Positions 8,485-13,694 of a DNA stretch of 13,694 bases are shown in pieces. A program made the position numbers and the translations under genes. This DNA comes from Auxenochlorella pyrenoidosa (lineage: Eukaryota > Chlorophyta > Trebouxiophyceae > Chlorellales > Chlorellaceae): contig KQ482063.1 of NCBI GenBank assembly GCA_001430745.1, positions 1,305,243 to 1,318,936 of the forward strand. The letters run 5' to 3'. Under the pieces are notes generated by a model. That model was not told where the DNA came from and searched no databases. It worked only from the letters and a program-made list of their open reading frames with translations. The first letter of the stretch is position 1. Each line of letters starts with the position of its first letter.

Positions 8485-9935
8485 ATGATGCAAGCAGGGC
8501 TCGCAGACGCCTCGCACTGCAGTAGCCGGCACAGCAGTAGCAGTGGTCGAGCCGCTGCAGTATGACCAGCGCCACCTGAGCGACTCTCCAGAGGAAGCGG
8601 GTGCTGAGGAGCTTCCCCATGAGGAGGACATCTTCTACGGCACTCAGGCAGGCCAATCATTTTGCTGGTGCCCAGTCAGGGCAGCAGCATAAGGCAAAGC
8701 AGCCCATTGATACTGAGGGCTGCTCAGTGGCAGACACACATGCGGTGGCGGCGGCATCCCACCCACCCTGTCTCACTCCGCACCCAGTCCTACCTCCCGC
8801 CAATGCTGCCTGGCAACAAGCCTGTGCATGAAGCCCTTCTACCCCTCGTTGACAACCTGGCCGTCCTTGGTTGCCGCAGGAGTTTATGGACATGGAGGAA
8901 GTTTACCGAAAGTGGGTGCCGCAGCCCCGCCCTGCAGTGCAGCGCAGCACAGGGCAAGGGCAGCGCATGGAACAGCGCAGCACAGCACCCCCAACCTGTG
9001 CAATCAGTGCCCGATTGCAGGTTTTACAACATCTGCGACGACCTGCCAAGCACCGAAGGCGGCATGAACACGATCGGCGGCCTGGTGGCGTCCCTGCGGT
9101 ACGGTCCTGCCAGTTCAGCAAGCGCCGACATGGGGCAGCCTGTTTGATGCCAGTCACCGCCCCCGTGCCAACAATGCTGTATTCCTACGACGTGGTGCAT
9201 TCAGGGCGTTTGCCAACGAGCTGGAGGGGCTGCGGGGGGAGGGCTGGGAGATGGTCCCAGAGGAGACCCTTGAAGGCAAGCGGGGGGCTGCCATGCATAC
9301 TGCAGCAGGCACACACAGATGGGGCCCGCTGGAAGCTGCTTGCACTAAGCCCCCTGCGATGCTTTGCTTCTTCGCTCCAGGCGACAGCCTCCTAGCGCCT
9401 TGGCTGGCACGCAAGACTTGGGTGCAGCCTCGCTGTCAGCGGAGCACGCTACACCTGTTGGCTGTGCCTCCCACCTCGTTTGCCACGCAGACGGCGGCTG
9501 CGAGTTCGCGCTTACAAACCCCCAGCTGGAGCGGGAGCAGTGGCGCCAGCGCCGCCAGCGCCGCAGGTGTGTGTGTGTGTGTGTGTGCCACTGCCGGACA
9601 ACAGGCTCCAGGCAGGACGCCCGCGGTTAACTGGCAATGGTGCCTGGCAAACGGGTGGTCTGCTCGTGCAGCCAGGGCTTGGCACACAATCACAGCTGCA
9701 CCGTACCCGACTCCAATGCAGGGCCGCGCTGGCTGCCGAGCGGCAGCGCCAGCAGGCAGCAGACGGGCCTGCGGTGATGCCTTTGCCAGCACGGCCCCCG
9801 GCGCCCGACAGCATGGACACAGACGATGCAGAGGCACAGGGGGCAGCGGGAGCAGTGGCGACGGATGCTGCAGCCAAAGGTCCTGGCGGGCTGAAGAGCC
9901 CTCAACGCCCCTCTCCCGCATTTGTGCTGTTCTGA
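8485..9935 (+). CDS. Unidentified multi-exon protein, coiled-coil-like C-terminus
   Basis: I do not recognise the family. Best-supported exons: 8880-8911, 9021-9098, 9205-9275, 9491-9566, 9722-9935 (TGA at 9933-9935), phases matching throughout. They encode EFMDMEEVYRK, FYNICDDLPSTEGG, LVASLRAFANELEGL, GWEMVPEETLED, a Gln/Arg-rich helix (LEREQWRQRRQRR continuing as AALAAERQRQQ) that looks like a coiled coil, then a Pro/Ala-rich tail with MDTDDAE. The intron 9276-9490 starts GAAG|GCAAGC, a GC donor; its acceptor could instead lie at about 9428 or 9439. The 5' end is unsettled. An ATG in good context (CCACCATGATG, 8485) opens a 25-codon exon that can splice at GCA|GTATGA (8560) to 8880, giving 181 residues. 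Alternatively the acidic stretch 8561-8647 (EEAGAEELPHEEDIFYGTQ) is coding and splices through a second GC donor (CAG|GCAGGC, 8648) to 8880, with its own start further upstream or via a short intron. Location and function unknown. Confidence 0.6.
9567..9587 (+). repeat. (GT)n microsatellite at a splice donor
   Basis: Ten GT units plus a G begin exactly at the donor of the last intron (9567-9721) of the unidentified gene, so the splice site sits inside the repeat. Exon end CGCAG|GT and acceptor AATGCAG|GGCC are in phase. Confidence 0.85.
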
Positions 9936-10530
9936 TGCGTGGCAGGGCTGGGTGGCAGTGATCTTCACACGGCGTGCTGACAGGCGTGCCATTGCCAGAG
10001 TGACAGTGCGTCCTGCAACAGCAGGCGTGATGCTGCCGTGCGCTTGGCGAAATGCAAGTGGCATGTGTCTGTTGGCGAGCGTGCTGTACTTGTGCCTTTT
10101 GGTGGACAGCCTCCAGTATGCGGCAAAGACCTGGTGATCATGTGGCGTCCTTGAGGCAGGTAGCTTTGAAAGGAGCACCCAGGTGTGCATGTGGCGTCAG
10201 GCCATGCTTGTTGCTGACGCAGGGCTGCAGGATACTCGCGAACTGGCAGCCCGGCAGTTTAGCCGCCGCCGGCGGCGGCGGCGAGTTGGCCCTTTAAACT
10301 CACTGCCCCTGCCCGGATCTCTTCCTGAACGGGAACACCTGGTCCATTCGCCGATTCGCAGCGCACCCGGATGTTCTGGCTTCTGCTCAGCTTGCCCGAG
10401 TGTCGGGCTAGACCATTTACCGGCTCCTTCCGCCACTTCGTAGGAATCCTTTTGCAAGTTTCTCACTGTTCTGGCAGTCTCACATTGAGCGGACGCGGAA
10501 TTGCGCCAAACGGTACACTCAGCAGGCTAC
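9936..10530. other. Intergenic: 3' UTR and response-regulator promoter region
   Basis: About 595 bp without a supportable gene. It holds the 3' UTR of the preceding gene and probably the promoter of the response regulator. Notable contents are an 18-bp CGG palindrome at 10262-10279 and TTTAAA at 10292-10297. No TGTAA element was seen. A 30-codon coding-like patch around 10317-10410 (FLNGNTWSIRRF) has no ATG or clear splice links, so I leave it unassigned; it could be an additional upstream exon. Confidence 0.45.
10262..10279. repeat. 18-bp CGG/CCG palindrome
   Basis: GCC three times followed directly by GGC three times, a perfect palindrome, extended by two further CGG units to about 10284. 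It can fold into a hairpin and lies roughly 250 bp upstream of the response-regulator start. Confidence 0.8.
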
Positions 10531-12050
10531 ATGCACTTTTGCCGGACTGGGGGATCCATATCCCTGCAGACCACCGACCGCCCGGTTTCTGCTGCATGGC
10601 CGTCTTCTCGTGCTGTATTTTCGGCTAAAGGTCTGGGTTCGGCGAGTATGTTTGCCACGGTTCTGCTGGTGAGCGTCTCACGCGTCTTCAGCACCTCTGG
10701 TGCTTGTGGGACGTCTGTAGAAGTGCGAATAAGGCCAGGGAAAGCGCGCGCGGCAAGCAGAGCCGATTCAGTGCGGCGTGCGGCCAGGAACAGCAGCGTG
10801 CGTGTGCTGTTAGAGTCCTCAGACTTCACCCTGCCGAGGCTCAAACAGCCCACGGCGTCTTCCAGGGGACCTGGGCGGAGCGGGCGACCCCCCCGGCAGA
10901 CGTCCAGGCCAGCCCAGGGGTCCCGCCACCGTGCACTTTTCGCGCCTCGGCGTATCTGCCCCACGGCTGCCTCCTGTCTTTTCAACAGCCTGCCCCTGCC
11001 TGCTGCCCTGCTCCAGGTGGATGATGTCCAGATCAACCGCACGTTGATCCGCCGCACGCTGGAAGTGGCAGGAGCAGCAGTGGTTGTCGAGGCCGCCGAC
11101 GGGCAGGTGTGCCTGTTGATGCACGCTGGATTTGGCCATGCACGGGATGTCGAGCCCCACACAGCGTGCACGCTGCATGCTGCCGGGCGGCGTCCATCCA
11201 AAGGGGCGCCTGCCGCGATGAACGACCCACCAATGCTTGACGGCCACCCATCGCTGCCTCCCCCAACCCCCTCCCAGGCTGCCTACGAGATCTACAAGCG
11301 CAGCGGCCCCGCAACCTTCTCCCTCGTCCTCATGGACTGCCGCATGCCTGTCATGGACGGCTGGCAGGTGGGGCGCACGCCCAAGGCACTGCATCCGATT
11401 CCAGACCCTGCCCAGCCGTCTTGAATCGGGGGTGGCCAGCAGGGCGACTGGTAACCCAAGGCCAGCCTCATGCCGCGCATGTGTCCCTTCGCAGCACCGA
11501 CCCTCGCCTGCCAATGCGACCCCTGCAGGCCACCGAGCACATCCGCCTGCTGGAGCGCGCCGCTGGCTGGCCGCCTGTGCCCATCATCGCGTGCACAACA
11601 GAGGACGTCTCCCCGGGGTCTCTCGTGCTGGAGCGCTGCTGGGCCTGCGGCATGACGGCTGCCACGGTGAGGCCGGGCCGCCAGCGGGCAGACGCCAGGT
11701 GCTTGCAGCGCAGGCCCTGTTTCAAATAGACCCACGGCAGGCACCCCGTCCACGCCTCGTGCACTTACCAGCCCCTCCCTGCCACCTGCCGCCCGCAGGG
11801 GAAGCCCCTGTCCAAGCAGGCCGCCGCGCAGCTGCTGCAGCGGTGGGCCGGCGCTGGAATGGCAACCGAGCCGTGCCGCTCCTCCGATGCGAGCTCCACC
11901 CGGGAGCTGCTGGATGCCCCAAACATGAGCAGCGCCGCCAGCGAGGCAGCGGCCAGCCAGGAAACCCGGAGCAGCCTGGACTCTGAGACAGGATGCCTGC
12001 CGTTCCGGCTGCGGCGCCAGCTCGCGCGCCTCGGCTGCATGCAAGCTTGA
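10531..12050 (+). CDS. Response regulator receiver protein (two-component)
   Basis: Predicted phospho-acceptor of a two-component phosphorelay. Exons: 10531-10668, 11017-11106, 11278-11367, 11529-11666, 11799-12050, all GT-AG and all in phase 0. From ATG 10531 the protein has 235 residues; from the internal ATG 10648 it has 196, beginning MFATVLL and running straight into VDDVQINR as receiver strand 1, so the shorter start is attractive and the longer one may be an N-terminal extension. The full receiver signature is present (long numbering): acidic pair D48-D49, phosphorylated Asp D96 in LVLMDCRMPVMDG, T129 in PIIACTTED, K154 in GKPLSK. A tail of about 60 residues rich in Ser, Ala and Glu follows, with no DNA-binding (Myb/GARP or HTH) domain, so it resembles a type-A or stand-alone plant response regulator. 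No histidine-kinase motifs were found upstream, though missed 5' exons of a hybrid kinase cannot be ruled out. Before the Lys, the usual D-D-Y is replaced by T-A-A-T. Confidence 0.85.
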
Positions 12051-13166
12051 GGGGCGTGCCCGCCCCTGTTGGTGCGCTCTTCTGGGCCACCATTCCTCAA
12101 GCAATGCAGGGGCCCCGCGAGCAGCGAGGGCCCTGGCGGCCAAGCAGGTGCAGCCCACCGACAGCCCAGGCACGCTTCGCCTGTAGGCTTGCGCACCTGC
12201 CTGCCCCTGCAGACCTGCGACCATACGCACGCATACGCCTACCTACCCATCAGCCCCGCTTGGGTGCCGCCTGGACATGCTACTATAATGCACAGTATCG
12301 CCGGCACGGGCAACCCTTGGTATGCCGCCGCTGCAGGCCAGGCTTCGACGTCCCAGGCGCGCCCAACGCACCATCTGCTGTATCCCTCTGCTTCAGCCCC
12401 GCTTACAAACCACCCTGCCACCCCACCCACCAGGTCTCCCTGCCTTGTCTCGTCTTTGAGCGGCAATCCCTCTTCTCTTTGGCGTCTGTGGCTCTTGTTT
12501 CAGCCCGGACCCTGGCCAGCTTGGCCTACTTTTCCACTTCTGCCATGCCACTGCCCCATGAGTTACTGATTACTCTCGCATCGAGTTTTGCTTGGTCCAT
12601 GTGTCCCCACACCCAATTGCATTCCAGAATACCTTGCTCTCTTTCGCCGTTCTCTCGTGACAGGACGTTTGTGCTCCTCGACCCAACTCACCATTTTCTC
12701 CGCACTCCCGTCGCCCTTGCCACACTCGTGCCTTGTTTTCTCCTGCCGGCGGGTGCGCAGTCAGCGCGACCCTGACCGTCGGGACCTTTTGTGCCGCATC
12801 TGTACGACCCCAGGATTGAACAGGCCTGAGCTGGACCACAACGCACCCCCAACCCCCACCTCCCTCAGAACGCACCCCCTGCGCCTGCTGCTGCTGCCAC
12901 GGCAGCTGGCAGGCCCCTTGCTCTCCCCTCACTGCGCGTCCATGACACTCGCTGCCATCTTCCATCAACCCAACAAGACCAATCTCTACTCGTTTCACTC
13001 TAACCAAACCTCCGCCTGGCCCATCGTACCACAGTCCGCACTCTTGTGCCCCTCGCTGCACACTTTGCCCAGGAATCTGTGCGTCTGGGCGGCGCCTGCC
13101 TCCCAACGAATCGTTCCATTTCATCTTCGTACACAATATTCCTTGCCAACTGTCGAGTGCGGCCGC

Positions 13167-13171
13167 TGTAA
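13167..13171 (+). terminator. TGTAA polyadenylation element, response regulator
   Basis: TGTAA is the usual near-upstream polyadenylation signal of chlorophyte nuclear genes. This is the only + strand copy between the response-regulator stop and the window end, implying a 3' UTR of about 1.1 kb. A pentamer this short can occur by chance. Confidence 0.45.
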
Positions 13172-13383
13172 GCACGCACACGCCTGAGTCGACATGTGCA
13201 GGATTAGTATGGCAAGCTGCTGCCGACGGGAACCAAGAGCACTGTTGATCTGTTGTCATATGAGCGTTGTGAACGTGCTGCCTTGACTCAGTGACGCGTG
13301 CCCCTACAACTCGTCAACATACCTGCACTCCACCTTCTCGGCTTGCCCACGCCAGCTTTGCCTTGCCATGCGCTGCCATTGGA

Positions 13384-13388
13384 TTACA
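13384..13388 (-). terminator. TGTAA polyadenylation element, DUF155-like gene
   Basis: TTACA on +, hence TGTAA on -, 61 bases beyond the stop of the minus-strand gene. It would give a short 3' UTR. Its pairing with a + strand TGTAA at 13167 fits two convergent transcripts ending about 200 bp apart. Confidence 0.4.
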
Positions 13389-13448
13389 GACTGGCCAAAA
13401 CCAGAGGCCGAGGGGAAGGCAGGCTGAGCAGCTGAATGCTGAGCAGGC

Positions 13449-13568
13449 TCAGCTGAAGCCCTTGCTGAGCAGGTCGTAGAGCGAGAGGCAGATCTCCATG
13501 GCAATGAGCACGATGATGATCCACTCCAGCGTGTCGCTCTTCCTGTTCTGCAGGATCTCCAGGAAGTA
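13449..13568 (-). CDS. RMD1/RMND1-like (DUF155) protein, last exon (partial)
   Basis: Last coding exon of a gene entering from the right. The acceptor CCCTGCAG lies at 13569 upward, and 39 codons run to TGA at 13449-13451. The peptide starts YFLEILQNRKSDTLEW, continues with the membrane segment IIIVLIAMEICLSLY and ends DLLSKGFS. A charged 'LEI.Q..K...LEW' stretch leading into a single C-terminal transmembrane helix with a central acidic residue is the hallmark I recall for the RMD1/Sif2/RMND1 family and plant RETARDED ROOT GROWTH-like proteins. Family members sit in mitochondrial or other organelle membranes and support mitochondrial translation or cell division. Only the C-terminus is visible, so subfamily and location cannot be set. 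Confidence 0.66.
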   Translation of the reverse strand, partial: YFLEILQNRKSDTLEWIIIVLIAMEICLSLYDLLSKGFS

Positions 13569-13694
13569 CTGCAGGGAGGGGGGAAGAAAATGGGGTGGGT
13601 GGGTGGGGTGGTGGGTGGGTATTGTAGGGGGTAGGGTGGGGTGGGTAATGGTGGTGTGTGGTGGTGTGTGTGGGGGGTTAAGGTGGGGTGGGGG
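13569..13694 (-). other. Intron 3' part, (CCCA)n-rich; G4-capable on + strand
   Basis: The sequence beyond the last exon is almost purely C and A in the gene's sense, ending in cccctccctgcag. On the + strand it forms GGGT/GGGGT repeats (13594-13620 and 13641-13660), matching quadruplex consensus. It contains no telomere-type TTTAGGG array. The window ends inside this intron. Confidence 0.65.

Larger units (their letters stand above)
12051..13448. other. Convergent 3' region, pyrimidine-rich
   Basis: A 1.4 kb spacer between the response-regulator stop and the DUF155-like stop. The + strand is markedly C/T-rich and A-poor from about 12390 to 13140. This composition depletes stop codons and explains several long overlapping ORFs (up to 260 codons on + and 229 codons on -), none with a recognisable domain. 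It most likely contains a long 3' UTR of the response regulator, up to the TGTAA at 13167, and a short one for the minus-strand gene. Confidence 0.55.

Noticed and set aside
8132..8656. 174-codon minus-strand ORF
   Set aside because: No domain, overlaps the candidate 5' exon of the + strand gene, and shows no splice or codon pattern of its own.
8773..8879. Reading frame SYLPPMLPGNKP...LVDNLAVLG as an exon
   Set aside because: It looks protein-like, but it cannot be joined in frame to the EFMDMEEVYRK exon that follows at once after CCGCAG; I treat it as the 3' part of an intron.
10317..10413. Frame reading FLNGNTWSIRRFAAHPD as a gene or exon
   Set aside because: Only about 30 codons between stops, no ATG and no convincing splice partner.
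10501..11424. 307-codon ORF as an uninterrupted response regulator
   Set aside because: It runs through two introns with clear GTGAGC/CTCCAG and GTGTGC/CCCAG borders, and it splits the receiver domain with intron-derived residues.
12588..13187. 199-codon plus-strand ORF in the spacer
   Set aside because: Same compositional explanation; more likely the 3' UTR of the response regulator.
12570..13259. 229-codon minus-strand ORF with an ATG
   Set aside because: The + strand here is C/T-rich and A-poor, which removes stop codons on both strands; other long ORFs overlap it and the translation has no recognisable domain. Transcript data could revive it.
13575..13694. Telomere-like or subtelomeric repeat at the window end
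   Set aside because: The GGGT/GGGGT units are irregular and no TTTAGGG-type array is present; they continue an intron pyrimidine tract.

Overview
The window looks like nuclear DNA of a GC-rich green alga (Chlorophyta; a Chlorella-like trebouxiophyte is a guess). The genes are split by many short introns with C-rich 3' ends, and the reconstructed proteins are eukaryotic or plant-type. No bacterial operon, tRNA, rRNA, CRISPR array, transposon gene or virus-like gene was seen. Both window edges lie inside C-rich introns (read in the sense of the edge genes), so the first and last genes are partial.

Layout, left to right. (1) Positions 66-466, + strand: last coding exon of a protein kinase. (2) Positions 1380-5355, - strand: a complete 11-exon protein arginine methyltransferase of the CARM1/PRMT4 type, reconstructed as 545 residues with every splice phase consistent. 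(3) Positions 5762-7885, + strand: a HAD-superfamily hydrolase, 7 exons and 299 residues, with all four HAD motifs. It is head-to-head with the methyltransferase across about 400 bp. (4) Positions 8485-9935, + strand: a multi-exon protein I do not recognise, ending in a charged coiled-coil-like stretch and a low-complexity tail. (5) Positions 10531-12050, + strand: a stand-alone two-component response regulator (receiver domain plus Ser-rich tail), 5 exons, all junctions in phase 0. (6) Positions 13449-13568, - strand: last exon of an RMD1/RMND1-like (DUF155) membrane protein.

The genes do not form a pathway; this is ordinary eukaryotic gene order. The kinase and methyltransferase converge on a shared 0.9 kb 3' region. 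The response regulator and the DUF155 gene converge on a 1.4 kb pyrimidine-rich spacer with a TGTAA (chlorophyte-type polyadenylation) element on each strand.

The most notable observations are at RNA level. Two to four introns are best explained by GC-AG splice sites. Four introns are stop-free multiples of three, so retaining them would keep the frame. One intron carries a very G-rich tract right at its donor. The unidentified gene at 8485-9935 is the best candidate for something undescribed. Exon borders were inferred by eye from splice consensus, phase and remembered family sequence; no search or RNA data were available.
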